Below are positions 43,071-52,934 of a DNA stretch of 64,000 nt, one piece after another. Made by a program: the position numbers and the translations under genes. Within the stretch, counting starts at the first letter, position 1. The number at the start of each line of letters is the position of its first letter. Under the pieces are notes generated by a model. That model was not told where the DNA came from. It worked only from the letters and a program-made list of their open reading frames with translations, and ran no database searches. Origin of the DNA: Methanobacterium_D oryzae (lineage in GTDB: Archaea > Methanobacteriota > Methanobacteria > Methanobacteriales > Methanobacteriaceae); the NCBI RefSeq assembly GCF_050433505.1, contig NZ_JBNPXC010000001.1, positions 930,001-994,000 of the forward strand, in the 5' to 3' direction.

Positions 43071-44684
43071 TTAAACTCCCTTAAAGACTTTGTCTAAATG
43101 CTCTTTTTCCGGCGGTTTAGTCATTAAACTTACTATAACAGTTACTATAAATGCAATAGGGAGAGCTATTACAATTGAATCAACTGTAGGCCAAGGATTT
43201 GAAGCTATGAGAACGGCTTGACCAGTAAGTGCTTTGCAAATACCTAATGCTGCTGCTGACTTTTTATATTCAAACACGAGCCAGAAAATACTTATCAATG
43301 TTCCAATAACAAGACCAGATATTACTCCCTCTTTTGTGGAGCGTTTCCAGAATAATGCAAATGCATACATTGAAAGAAACGCAGCTGCAGTTATACTAAA
43401 CCATATGGCTGTTCCAACAGCTATAATATTTGCTGGAAGTATAAGGCCCAAAATAACAGCTATTATAACTGCTATGGTGATTCCGGCTCTTGCAATCAGT
43501 ACTGAAGATTCACCTTTAGTTCCAGTCACTGTTTCATATATATCTCTTCCAAGGGCGGTTCCCTGCACGTGGAATTGGGCTGAAAGAGTGGACATTGCTG
43601 CTGAAAGCAAGGTAATCATAAATAAGTATGCAAACCATAAAGGCATGGCAGCAGTAATGAATGCAGGAATTATTTTATCTGCATTACCTCCCGCAACTTG
43701 AATGGCCAGTTTTCCAACAGTGTCATAGAAATAGACATTGGAAAGTGCCCCTACAATAAATGCAGTACCCGTCATCATAAATATGAATATTCCTCCGATA
43801 AGAACTGCTCTATTAAGTTCTCTATTAGATTTTACTGTCATAAATCTAACAGCAAGCTGTGGCTGGGATAAAACACCAATTCCAACACCTAATATCAATG
43901 TACTGACTAATGTCCACCAGAATGGACTGCCTAGTGCAGGCATGGATGTCCAACCAGTGAATCCAGTTTTAGTAGCATTGGCTACTGCTACAGTTGTTAC
44001 AGGATCACTTGTTGCTGTAGGAAGTAGGTTAGTTAGAGCTTGATGAGCAGTGGTAACACCACCTAAATACCAATATATCGCACCTAATAAGATTACAACT
44101 CCTACAAACATAATAGTTCCTTGAAGGGCATCAGTATACATTACACCCCGAATTCCTCCAAAAATAACATAAACAGCCACAATAATTGCCATTGCGATTA
44201 AAGCTATAGTATAATCTATTTGGAGTGTTGTTTCCACGAATCTGGCCATACCAATTAAAACAACTGAAGCATATAATGGCATACCTAAGAATATAACTGC
44301 TCCTGAAAAATACTGTATAAATTTACTATTAAAACGTCTGGATAGAAACTCTGGAAATGTAAGTGCACTCAAATTATGCCCAATCTTTCGAGTTCTTTTC
44401 CCGAACAATACGAATGCAATAAAGATACCTACAAGAATATTTAAAACAGTTAACCATAAAAGACCCATTCCATAAACACCAGCTGTACCACCAAAACCTA
44501 CAATTGCCGCGGTACTGATAAACGTGGCACCGTAACTGAGGGCCATGATGAATGGGTGGGTTTCCCTTCCGGCAACCATGTAGTCATCAGCACTCTTGGT
44601 TCTTTTCCAAGCTACGTAACCTACATAACCCACCATTAAAAGGTATATTAATACTACGATACTTAATATAAATGCATTATTCAT
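43071..44684 (-). CDS. Sodium:solute symporter family protein (copy 1)
   Basis: 537 residues with about 13 membrane helices in the LeuT-like SSS pattern. Family parts are KRTKSADDYMVAGRETHPFI, SYGATFISTAAIVGFGGTAG, GIRGVMYTDALQGTIMFVGV and LLSAAMSTLSAQFHVQGTAL. It probably imports a solute with sodium; the substrate is unknown. A small accessory protein gene lies 12 nt upstream. A close paralogue with near-identical stretches lies at 52935-54533. Only a weak ribosome site (GTGAATT) is seen. Confidence 0.9.
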   Translation of the reverse strand: MNNAFILSIVVLIYLLMVGYVGYVAWKRTKSADDYMVAGRETHPFIMALSYGATFISTAAIVGFGGTAGVYGMGLLWLTVLNILVGIFIAFVLFGKRTRKIGHNLSALTFPEFLSRRFNSKFIQYFSGAVIFLGMPLYASVVLIGMARFVETTLQIDYTIALIAMAIIVAVYVIFGGIRGVMYTDALQGTIMFVGVVILLGAIYWYLGGVTTAHQALTNLLPTATSDPVTTVAVANATKTGFTGWTSMPALGSPFWWTLVSTLILGVGIGVLSQPQLAVRFMTVKSNRELNRAVLIGGIFIFMMTGTAFIVGALSNVYFYDTVGKLAIQVAGGNADKIIPAFITAAMPLWFAYLFMITLLSAAMSTLSAQFHVQGTALGRDIYETVTGTKGESSVLIARAGITIAVIIAVILGLILPANIIAVGTAIWFSITAAAFLSMYAFALFWKRSTKEGVISGLVIGTLISIFWLVFEYKKSAAALGICKALTGQAVLIASNPWPTVDSIVIALPIAFIVTVIVSLMTKPPEKEHLDKVFKGV

Positions 44685-44696
44685 TTAATTCACAAC

Positions 44697-44903
44697 CTAG
44701 CCTTCTTCATCCCATAATCCTAATTCTTTTTCTTCCATCTCTTTTTCTTTTTTATGCCATTCCATTTCTTCTTTGATTTGTTCTTCTTCATCTTCGCCGC
44801 CTTTATTCCAGTTTAAGGCTCCGTAGACTACACATAGAAGCATACTTAAAATGCATAGGACATATGCGCCCCAAATCCATGGATCTTCTATTCCTAAAAC
44901 CAA
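44697..44903 (-). CDS. Symporter small accessory protein
   Basis: 68 residues: one membrane helix (DPWIWGAYVLCILSMLLCVVYG) followed by a strongly acidic, charged helix (EEMEWHKKEKEMEEKELGLW). Small proteins of this design are found next to SSS transporters in archaea and bacteria. Translation begins at TTG with a strong GGAGGTG site. Co-transcribed with copy 1; copy 2 lacks such a partner. Confidence 0.75.
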   Translation of the reverse strand: MVLGIEDPWIWGAYVLCILSMLLCVVYGALNWNKGGEDEEEQIKEEMEWHKKEKEMEEKELGLWDEEG

Positions 44904-45142
44904 TTTTTCACCTCCTTTTCTATTTTTGTTTACAATTAATAATTGAAAATAAGAACTTTTATATTTATCTATTTGTTATTTTGATAAAAAGTAAAAATTA
45001 TGGGGTGTTTTTAAAATTTTATTGAAATAAATTCCGATTTATCTTGATATTACACTAACTATGTTCAAAGTAATACTATTTAATAAATAATTAATAAAAT
45101 AAACAATATATTTATTCTTCAAAAATTTGTGGAGGTAAAAAA
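44904..45142. promoter_or_regulatory. Divergent promoter region
   Basis: About 240 AT-rich bases between the symporter operon (leftward) and the alcohol dehydrogenase gene (rightward). TATA-like words occur on both strands (for example CTTTTATATTTATC near 44957). No strong operator was seen. Confidence 0.35.
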
Positions 45143-46345
45143 ATGAAGGCTGTAGTTTATAAAGGTCCAAAAAAAGTTGAAATTGAAGAAGTTGAAAATC
45201 CAAAAATCGAAAGACAAACAGATGTTATTGTAAGAGTTACAACCAGCGCTATATGTGGAAGTGATTTACACATGTATGATGGCGAAACGATAATGGAATC
45301 AGATAGAATATTTGGACATGAACCCATGGGAGTGGTTGAAGAAGTAGGAGATGCTGTTGAACTTATTAAACCTGGAGATAGAGTTGTCATGCCTTTTAAT
45401 ATTGCATGTGGATTTTGTTTGAATTGTATTCAAGGAATGACTAATGCGTGCCTTACAATGAATCCAGAACAGCCCGGAGCAGCATATGGATATGCGGGCA
45501 TGGGGCCATATGCGGGAGCACAAGCAGAATACGTAAGAGTTCCATTTGGGGATTGGGCATGCCTAAAACTACCTGGAAAGTCTGGAGATGAATTTGAAGA
45601 TGACTTTATGATGCTTGCAGATATATTTCCAACAGGGTATTATGCTGCTGAACTTGCACATGTAGATACTGGAAAAGCAGTAGCTGTTTTTGGAGCCGGA
45701 CCTGTAGGATTGCTTGCAGCATATAGTGCCATTTTAAAGGGCGCTGCTGAAGTCTATATTGTTGATAATTCACCAAAGAGACTTAAAACTGCAGAATCAA
45801 TAGGTACAATTCCTATTAATTTTGAAGAAGGAGATCCAGCAGAGCAAATTATGGAAATGAGACAAAAAAATACAAATCTTATGGAATCCTTAAGACCAGG
45901 AGAAGAAAAAACATTGGGTGTTGATTGTGCTATAGATGCTGTTGGATATCAGGCATCCAGTAGGAAAGATCCACAGAGGGAAAAACGTAATCAAGTGATT
46001 ATGGACATTGCAAATGTGATAAATGCTGGCGGACATCTTGGAATTATAGGAGTTTATACACAACAAAATCCTTCTGCAGAAGATGAACACGAAAAACAGG
46101 GCGACTTAATGTTCCCAATGGGAAGATTTTGGGAAAAAGGAATTACAATAGGTATGGGACAAACTCCAGTAAAGCAATTACATGTTTTTCTAAGAAATCT
46201 CATTTTTGATGGAAAGGCAAAACCAAGCTTCATAGTTTCAGATAGAATACCTATTGACGATGCTCCCCAAGCATACAGCGGATTTGATAGAAGAGACTAT
46301 ATATCTAAGCCATTAATTAAATTTGAGGGCGCATGGTCAAAATAA
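45143..46345 (+). CDS. Zinc-dependent alcohol dehydrogenase, formaldehyde dehydrogenase-like
   Basis: 400 residues of the medium-chain dehydrogenase family. Catalytic zinc ligands are in AICGSDLHMYDGE and FGHEP. Structural zinc cysteines are in CGFCLNCIQGMTNAC. The NAD-binding motif is VFGAGPVGLLAAYSA, followed by an acidic YIVDNS. The long insertion with DPQREKRNQVIMD resembles glutathione-independent formaldehyde dehydrogenase (Pseudomonas FdhA type). It may oxidise or reduce a small aldehyde or alcohol. GGAGG precedes the ATG. It is a single gene. Confidence 0.88.
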   Translation: MKAVVYKGPKKVEIEEVENPKIERQTDVIVRVTTSAICGSDLHMYDGETIMESDRIFGHEPMGVVEEVGDAVELIKPGDRVVMPFNIACGFCLNCIQGMTNACLTMNPEQPGAAYGYAGMGPYAGAQAEYVRVPFGDWACLKLPGKSGDEFEDDFMMLADIFPTGYYAAELAHVDTGKAVAVFGAGPVGLLAAYSAILKGAAEVYIVDNSPKRLKTAESIGTIPINFEEGDPAEQIMEMRQKNTNLMESLRPGEEKTLGVDCAIDAVGYQASSRKDPQREKRNQVIMDIANVINAGGHLGIIGVYTQQNPSAEDEHEKQGDLMFPMGRFWEKGITIGMGQTPVKQLHVFLRNLIFDGKAKPSFIVSDRIPIDDAPQAYSGFDRRDYISKPLIKFEGAWSK

Positions 46346-46479
46346 ATTAAACATTTACTTTTTTATTTTATATTTTTTAAATAATTTTCATAAAAATCTA
46401 TTTTTGTTATATTTATAGATAAAATTAAATTCACTACTGGAGATATAGTAACATAACACTTCTTATTTAGGAGAATATT

Positions 46480-46836
46480 ATGAATTTAACTGAAAAAGAA
46501 TTACAAATGCTCCAGGAGCAGTTTATATTAGTCTATAAAGTCATACGTCAAGATAATACTTATAAGTCATTTTATTATAAGGACATGAATGTTAAAAGCC
46601 CCAAAAGTACAAGTAATCTTATTAATGAACTTAATGAACTTGAAAATGCAGAAGAATTACTTAAAAATGCAATTGTGGAATTAGAGGAAATAAAAAAACA
46701 AAAAGAATTGAATGATGAAAATTTCCATGAAATTATAGAAAAATATGATTTAAGAGATTTAAAAGAGAAATATTTCATAAAGGAACCCAAAGATTTAGAT
46801 GAATTGGATATAAAGATATTATTAACGTCATTATAA
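46480..46836 (+). CDS. Coiled-coil hypothetical protein
   Basis: 118 residues, nearly all helical and highly charged (LINELNELENAEELLKNAIV, then ELEEIKKQKELNDENF). AGGAGAA precedes the ATG. No family recognised. It converges on the histidine kinase gene with a 19-nt gap. Confidence 0.6.
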   Translation: MNLTEKELQMLQEQFILVYKVIRQDNTYKSFYYKDMNVKSPKSTSNLINELNELENAEELLKNAIVELEEIKKQKELNDENFHEIIEKYDLRDLKEKYFIKEPKDLDELDIKILLTSL

Positions 46837-46855
46837 TTGAGATAATCAATCGGAA

Positions 46856-48994
46856 TTAGATGCTTTTGGATAAATTCTGTTCAGTAAATTTAAATGGTAT
46901 TGTAAAGTAAAATGTAGAACCTACTTCAGGTTCTGATTCAACCCAAATTTTTCCGCCATGTCTTTCAACGATCCTTTTCGCGATTGCAAGTCCTATTCCA
47001 GTACCACCATACATTTCCCTTGTATGTAATCTTTGGAATATTATAAAAATACGTTCTACATATTGTGATTCCATCCCAATTCCATTATCCTGCACACTAA
47101 ATAAATATTCACTGCTTTTTTCACATTTTTTGCAGGAAATATGGATTTTTGGAGGTTCATCTTGCTTTCTAAATTTAATAGCATTACCAATTAAATTTTG
47201 AAATAATTGTAAAAATTGGCCAGGATCAGCCACTATTTCAGGGATTTTATCGTATGTAACTTTAGCATTATTTTCACGAATTGCAGCATGTAAATTTGAA
47301 ATTGTATCTTTAAGAATTTCATTTGTATTCGTTAATTGGAACTCTTTCCCCCTTGTTGTAACACGTGAATAATCTAATAAATCATTAATAAGATTTTGCA
47401 TTCGCTCTGTTGCATCTACAATGTATTCAATAAATTCATCTGCATCTTCATCTAATTTGTCTTTATAACGCTTTTCAATAAGTTGAGTAAAACTGGTAAT
47501 GGTTCTGAGAGGCTCCTGAAGATCATGACTTGTTATATATGCAAATTGTTGTAATTCCTCATTTGACCGTTTTAACTCTTCTATAAGTGTTTTAAGCTTT
47601 TCTTCACTTTTTTTAAGCTCATTTTCTGCACGTTTTCGCTCTTCAAGTTCAATTTTTAAAAGTTCATTTGCGGATTTAAGTTCTCTTGTACGTTTTTCAA
47701 CTCTCATTTCAAGTTCATTTTTGGCCTTCTCAAGAGAGTTTTCAATTTTTTTACGTTCTGTAATATCTTGTTCGACACAAATAATTTTGATTGGATGGCC
47801 GGCAAAGTCTGTAGTTACTTCTCCTTGGCATGAAATTACTCTGATATTTTTATCAGGGCGACATATGCGAAACTCATAATTAAATGGTTTATGATCTTTT
47901 AAGGCATTTTCAATGAATCCATCAATTATATGTTTGTCTTCCGGATGTACCATACCTAATATTGTTTCATATTTAAACACGGAATCATTAGTATCTAATC
48001 CATAAATGTTATACAGCTCATCTGATAGGGTGATTACGTTGTTTTTAATATCCCATTCCCAGTTACCAATATGTCCTATTCTCTGTGCTTCTTGAAGTTG
48101 TTTATAATTTTTTTCTAAGGTTGTTTCAATTCTAACTGGTTTCGTGATATCATGCATTATATAAACAGTTCCGATATAATTTCCAGCATCATCTTTAAAT
48201 GATTTAAGGTACGATTTGAGGGTTATTTCTTCTCCATTTTTTTTAAAACAGAAATTTTCTCCATTCCATTCTCCCATAACCTTTAACTGACGAATTGCAT
48301 GTATTTTCTCTTTATCACTTAACCAACTATAACCAATAATATCAAATAATGTTTTTCCATCTACTTCAGATAGTTCAAAGCCAAATAATTTCTCTGATCC
48401 TTTATTCCAATAAATTACGCGATTTATATCATCTACTGCAACTATAGCATCATTTACTTCAGCTAAAATATCTGTATGAAATTTAATCTGTTCTTCAAAT
48501 TCTTTTTCTTTAGTAACATCGCTTATAATGGCTAATACAGATTCTACATTATTATAATCTTTAAATTCTGGAATATAATGAGTTCTATAATATTTTAGTT
48601 CTCCAGAAATTTTTAACTTAAATTCAAGTAATTCAGATTTAGAAGAATTAAAAACTTTTTTTAAAATAGTTTCAATGGAAGCTAAAGGCTCTTCTGGCAT
48701 CCCTAATTCTCGATCAGTTTTCATGATATATTTTTCGGGAGGCATTTGTCCTATTTGTGCACCTTTTGAATTTATGTAAATATGGTGCAGTTTCTTATCA
48801 TAACGGGTTATTCCTTCTGTTAGATTTTCAGCAAGGTATTTAAATTCTTGTTTATGTAATTTGGAAAGAGATTCTTCTTTAGAATTTAGTTCAAGAACAT
48901 TTTTTTCCTTTTTATTTCCTTTTATTTGACCTTGTATATCTTTATCAGACAAAGACAAGTTTTTTGGTCCCCTATTATTTTTTAATCTATTCAC
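46856..48994 (-). CDS. PAS sensor histidine kinase
   Basis: 712 residues, soluble. Three PAS units, ending near VLAIISDVTKEKEFE, TVYIMHDITKPVRIE and IICVEQDITERKKIE, are followed by a long coiled coil. HisKA has its histidine in ITSHDLQEPLRTI. HATPase: N box NLIGNAIKFRKQ, G1 DNGIGM, G2 GGTGIGLAIAKRI. The catalytic half is a close paralogue of the kinase at 5663-8710. GTG at 48994 is the first start codon but has no clear ribosome site. No response regulator is adjacent. It is separated by 274 AT-rich bases from the PAS-only gene behind it. Confidence 0.88.
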   Translation of the reverse strand: MNRLKNNRGPKNLSLSDKDIQGQIKGNKKEKNVLELNSKEESLSKLHKQEFKYLAENLTEGITRYDKKLHHIYINSKGAQIGQMPPEKYIMKTDRELGMPEEPLASIETILKKVFNSSKSELLEFKLKISGELKYYRTHYIPEFKDYNNVESVLAIISDVTKEKEFEEQIKFHTDILAEVNDAIVAVDDINRVIYWNKGSEKLFGFELSEVDGKTLFDIIGYSWLSDKEKIHAIRQLKVMGEWNGENFCFKKNGEEITLKSYLKSFKDDAGNYIGTVYIMHDITKPVRIETTLEKNYKQLQEAQRIGHIGNWEWDIKNNVITLSDELYNIYGLDTNDSVFKYETILGMVHPEDKHIIDGFIENALKDHKPFNYEFRICRPDKNIRVISCQGEVTTDFAGHPIKIICVEQDITERKKIENSLEKAKNELEMRVEKRTRELKSANELLKIELEERKRAENELKKSEEKLKTLIEELKRSNEELQQFAYITSHDLQEPLRTITSFTQLIEKRYKDKLDEDADEFIEYIVDATERMQNLINDLLDYSRVTTRGKEFQLTNTNEILKDTISNLHAAIRENNAKVTYDKIPEIVADPGQFLQLFQNLIGNAIKFRKQDEPPKIHISCKKCEKSSEYLFSVQDNGIGMESQYVERIFIIFQRLHTREMYGGTGIGLAIAKRIVERHGGKIWVESEPEVGSTFYFTIPFKFTEQNLSKSI

Positions 48995-49268
48995 TTTTAT
49001 CTGATCTGATGAATTGCTCTAAAAGAACTTCAATAATGGACATTTACTTGTATAATAATATTTGTGCATTTCTTGTTATTATATTTTGTTATTTATACCT
49101 AACATGGCATCAAAAACCCCCGAAATGATCATATGGCAATAATATTAAATATTATAGATTAATTAATACAAAATAAATTGCTTAAATTAATATTAGGCAT
49201 TAAATTCTGTTTATTAGCAAACTAAAAATAAACTATCTTAATTTAACCAAAATTAGTTAATATTAATG

Positions 49269-51299
49269 TTAATGGGCTTTTTTAAGGTCATTAATATCAT
49301 AAATTATTGAAAATACTCTTTTTTCACCTGCATACTCTATAAATTCAACGGTAAACATTACAATTCGTTCTTCTCCATCTTTATTCTGTATTACACGCCT
49401 CTCATTGTAAATAAAAGTTCCTTCAGTTAACATTTTATTTACTGCATCCCTTTCTTCAACACTTATAATATTTAGATCTATAATTGAATTTCCCAGTAAT
49501 TCTTCACGTTTATATCCGGTTATTTTTGCATATGCTTCATTTACTTCAATAATTTTGCCATTTGTATCTGTTATTACCATTCCTGCAGAATTAGAATAAA
49601 AAGCCTTAGCAAATTTTTCTTCACTTTCCATGAGAAGTTCTTCAGCTTGTTTACGTCTAGTAATATCTGCAGCAATAACAACTCCTAAAATAATCTTTTC
49701 AGATTCGTCTTGTATGGGTGTAGAACTAACAATTAAAACTTTTCGAGTTCCATCTTCAAATAAAACTGAAATTTCTTCACTCATAACTACTTCTCCAGCA
49801 GTTATTGAACGTGCTAGAGGCCATTCTTCAGGTTTATATTGGCTTCCGTCTGGATGGAAGCCTTTATAAGCGCTGTAATCTTCAATATTCTTTGAAGGTA
49901 TAAATGGTTGTTCCCATATTTTTTCGAACTGTTCATTAGCTCTTATCAACTTTCCTGAAGGGGCTTCAGCAACTGCAACTGCTACAGGAATACTATTTAA
50001 AACGGTATTTAAAAGATTTTGTTCATTTTTAAGTTTTTCTCCGATTTTTTTCTGTTCACTGATATCTCGAGTAATGCTTCCGATTATGGTTCCTTTTTCT
50101 GTTCTAATTGGATAAGTGACTGACTGTACATATCTTATTTCTCCATCAGGACGCTTAATTCTATGATCTAATGGTTTATTTATCCAATCTACATCTCCAG
50201 TTTGCAGAAATTGTAAGATAGTGCCCTTTATATAATCATATAATTCAGGAGTTTTCTCTTCATCAGGCAATAATTTATATTGGGACTCCCATAGTGGTTG
50301 TCCTAATTCTTCTTCCCTTTTATGACCAGTTATCTTTTCCATACCTTTATTCCATTCAATAATAGCTCCTTCTTCGTCTATTACATATATACCATCAATT
50401 GATTGTTCTATAGTGCTTCTGAACTTTTCTTCACTTTTTAATAATGCTATTTCATCTTTTTTCTGTCTTGTTATATCACGAACAGTTTCAATAGAACCAA
50501 CAAGCTTTCCAGCACTGTCATAGAGTGGTGATGCCTTTACAAACACATAAGCTCCCTTTCCTTCAAAAAGATTATTTACAAAAACTTCGGCAAATAAATT
50601 TTCCCCTTCTCGTTTCACATAAGTATATTTGGATTCTACTTCTTCTTCGCTTAAAAAAATTAAATCAATTATTATGGGTCTTTTATGACCATAAAACGGA
50701 ATTGAATAAATATAATCATCTTTACCTATTATTTCTTTTTTAGGTACGCCGGTCATTTCTTCAAGAGCTTTATTCCAGGCAATTACAACTCCGCACTCAT
50801 CTATTACAAATGTAGCATCAGGTAAAAATTCAATTATGTCTAATAATTTCTGTTTTTCGGCATTTAATCTCTCTGCAGCTTTTTTTTGTTCAGTTATATC
50901 AGTTGAAAATGTTACATATAAATCCTGCATTGGCAAAAAAGCTGTAATTGAAAGATATTTATCTGCTTGTGGCCGATATGCCTCATATTTTATTCCTCTT
51001 CCGGTTGACACTACTTTATTGGCTTTTTCAAGTTCAAATGCTACAGTTTCTGGATCATAAATTTCTTTGATGCTTTTATCGATTAAACCATCTTTTAAAT
51101 CTTTTCTTTGCCTATAAGCAACAAGATTAGCGTACTTTATAATTAAATCTACAACTTTAGATCCTTCATATATTGGGGCGGAAACTATTACTCCTTCTTG
51201 CATGTACTCAAAAAAACGGTAGTCTAATTCTGATATGGGTCCATATTCCTCAGATTCAATAAACTCTTCATTATTATTTGGGTCTGGTTTTCGATTCAT
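49269..51299 (-). CDS. PAS-repeat protein without kinase domain
   Basis: 676 residues made of about five PAS units (ends marked by TFSTDITEQKKAA, ETVRDITRQKKDE, SITRDISEQKKIG, IAADITRRKQAEE and the final IIYDINDLKKAH). No HisKA, HATPase, GGDEF or receiver domain follows; translation stops right after the last unit. AGGAGAG precedes the ATG. It may act as a sensory partner for the adjacent kinase on the same strand, or be a truncated kinase. The next 270 bases downstream contain no kinase remnant, which favours a true PAS-only protein. Confidence 0.82.
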   Translation of the reverse strand: MNRKPDPNNNEEFIESEEYGPISELDYRFFEYMQEGVIVSAPIYEGSKVVDLIIKYANLVAYRQRKDLKDGLIDKSIKEIYDPETVAFELEKANKVVSTGRGIKYEAYRPQADKYLSITAFLPMQDLYVTFSTDITEQKKAAERLNAEKQKLLDIIEFLPDATFVIDECGVVIAWNKALEEMTGVPKKEIIGKDDYIYSIPFYGHKRPIIIDLIFLSEEEVESKYTYVKREGENLFAEVFVNNLFEGKGAYVFVKASPLYDSAGKLVGSIETVRDITRQKKDEIALLKSEEKFRSTIEQSIDGIYVIDEEGAIIEWNKGMEKITGHKREEELGQPLWESQYKLLPDEEKTPELYDYIKGTILQFLQTGDVDWINKPLDHRIKRPDGEIRYVQSVTYPIRTEKGTIIGSITRDISEQKKIGEKLKNEQNLLNTVLNSIPVAVAVAEAPSGKLIRANEQFEKIWEQPFIPSKNIEDYSAYKGFHPDGSQYKPEEWPLARSITAGEVVMSEEISVLFEDGTRKVLIVSSTPIQDESEKIILGVVIAADITRRKQAEELLMESEEKFAKAFYSNSAGMVITDTNGKIIEVNEAYAKITGYKREELLGNSIIDLNIISVEERDAVNKMLTEGTFIYNERRVIQNKDGEERIVMFTVEFIEYAGEKRVFSIIYDINDLKKAH

Positions 51300-51607
51300 C
51301 TGGAATATCTCTCCTAAAGACTTTTATTTGATATAAGTGATTATTAATAATTTAATTATATATTATATGATTACGTACATATTACTTTTTAGATATCAAC
51401 TCTTAGTTTGTTTATGTCTTAAATTATCTATAAATATTTTAAAAGGTTATTAGTTGCTTATAATTATGTATGTGTTAAAAATACGTACTTAAAAACGTTT
51501 TAATTAAAAATAAAGAATAAAATATTTAGATTAGGAAGTCAATGTATCAATAACTTGTTTAAAATAGTAGAATAAAATATTTATGTAATATTATTATAAA
51601 TATTAGT
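51300..51607. promoter_or_regulatory. Divergent intergenic region
   Basis: 308 AT-rich bases upstream of both the PAS-only gene (minus) and the two very small genes (plus). TATA-like AATATTTATG and ATATTATTATAAATATTAG occur close to the plus-strand start, suggesting a short or absent leader for the first small gene. Confidence 0.3.
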
Positions 51608-51778
51608 ATGAGTATTTTTTATATTTTTGCAGGTATATTTTTAATTACTTGTGCTATTTTTAATTTAAATAAGATATTAAATCATGTTAAAATTAATAGA
51701 AATAAGCATACGTTCTTGTTTTTAAATGTTTACGCAGTTTCAGTGGGTTTATATGGTTTATGGATAGGATTTAATTAA
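51608..51778 (+). CDS. Very small two-helix membrane protein
   Basis: 56 residues with two hydrophobic helices (IFYIFAGIFLITCAIFNL and FLFLNVYAVSVGLYGLWIGF) joined by a basic loop (NHVKINRNKH). No ribosome site; the TATA-like ATATTATTATAAATATTAG directly ahead fits a leaderless transcript. It ends 12 nt before the next small gene. No family recognised. Confidence 0.5.
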   Translation: MSIFYIFAGIFLITCAIFNLNKILNHVKINRNKHTFLFLNVYAVSVGLYGLWIGFN

Positions 51779-51790
51779 AAAGGTAGTTAT

Positions 51791-51907
51791 ATGGCCGTTT
51801 CAAGAAGACAAGTTAAAGAAAGATATAAAGCTCCAAAAAAATCTGTAGCGTATCGACGTAAAAGAAAATTAAAAGATAAGAAACGGAAAGGTTTAAGATC
51901 ACATTAA
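51791..51907 (+). CDS. 38-residue extremely basic protein
   Basis: ATG at 51791, with AAGGTAG upstream. The protein has 19 Lys/Arg in 38 residues (starting MAVSRRQVKERYK, with SVAYRRKRKLK and ending KGLRSH) and few acidic residues. This composition is typical of very small ribosome-associated or nucleic-acid-binding proteins. The Arg/Lys-rich pattern is not a chance AT-rich translation: several arginines use CGA, CGT and CGG. No named family recognised. Confidence 0.55.
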   Translation: MAVSRRQVKERYKAPKKSVAYRRKRKLKDKKRKGLRSH

Positions 51908-51977
51908 AGATTATATGGGATTTAAGTATATTAATTATGATTTATTTTTGGATATAAAGTTTAATTGAACATATTTG

Positions 51978-52835
51978 TTAAATTTCATGGCCACAAATCA
52001 CTTTAACATCTTTATACGCTTTTTTAAACTCAACCAAGTTATTTAATGATAATTGTGCCATTAAAATATCTTCCGTATAATCACTTGAACCTATTTCTTT
52101 TTCAAATCCTAATTTAATAAAACAAGCATCAGTAGTAAGCAAAATAGGGTTATGTGGAGCATTAACCAAAAATGAAATGTGTCCTTTGGTATGTCCAGGA
52201 GTAGGAATGGCCCAAAAAGATCCATCACCAAAAATATCTGCACAAGGACCTAAAATAGGCATATTAGATGCTTTAGAAAAATCTATTTCATATAGAACTT
52301 CTATTCCATTTAGATAATCCCCATAAAAGAATGGTTTATGATCAATATATTTCTCTCCCTTTCCTACAGCATAAGGAATATCTTTAGGCAAATCACGAAT
52401 CCCTGCCATATGATCTGAATGTAAATGTGATAGGAAAACTCCTTTAAGCTTAATTGAATTCTTTTTCACGTGATATAAAATGTCCTGATTTTTTTCTTGA
52501 AAATATTCATCAGCATACCCTAATTTCTTAAATAGCCATGAAAATATCCCTTTAATATTTCCAGTGGGATTTTGATAATAAGAATGATCTAATCCCGCAT
52601 CTACAAGATAATCTCCAAATTCTTGATGATGGATCCAATGAGCCAGTATTGGAACTTTCAAAGATTCATTACCAATATTTCTGGCTTTCGGATGATCAGG
52701 ATTCAATGCGCCACGTTTATTTATGATTACATGTCCTGTAATGAAGCTTTTAACAGTTATTGGTTTTGGATTTTTGAATACTTCCTTCCAATCATTAAAA
52801 TTGTTTTTTTTAACCATAAATGCTTCTCTTTTCAT
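51978..52835 (-). CDS. Metallo-beta-lactamase-fold hydrolase
   Basis: 285 residues. The metal-binding motif is LSHLHSDHMAG (HxHxDH), with further ligands in PTPGHTKGHISF and LTTDACF and a final VICGHEI. This resembles the lactonase-like MBL group (AHL lactonase relatives). The opening stretch PITVKSFITGHVIINKRGAL matches that group. Substrate unknown. ATG at 52817 is an alternative start. It stands alone on this strand, between the small genes and symporter copy 2. Confidence 0.82.
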   Translation of the reverse strand: MKREAFMVKKNNFNDWKEVFKNPKPITVKSFITGHVIINKRGALNPDHPKARNIGNESLKVPILAHWIHHQEFGDYLVDAGLDHSYYQNPTGNIKGIFSWLFKKLGYADEYFQEKNQDILYHVKKNSIKLKGVFLSHLHSDHMAGIRDLPKDIPYAVGKGEKYIDHKPFFYGDYLNGIEVLYEIDFSKASNMPILGPCADIFGDGSFWAIPTPGHTKGHISFLVNAPHNPILLTTDACFIKLGFEKEIGSSDYTEDILMAQLSLNNLVEFKKAYKDVKVICGHEI

Positions 52836-52934
52836 GATAAAACCAGATTAAATAATTTAACTATAATTCAAATATAAAATTTTTATCTAATATATGTTAA
52901 GACAATTTAAAAATAAAAAGGAAGGAATTTTAAA

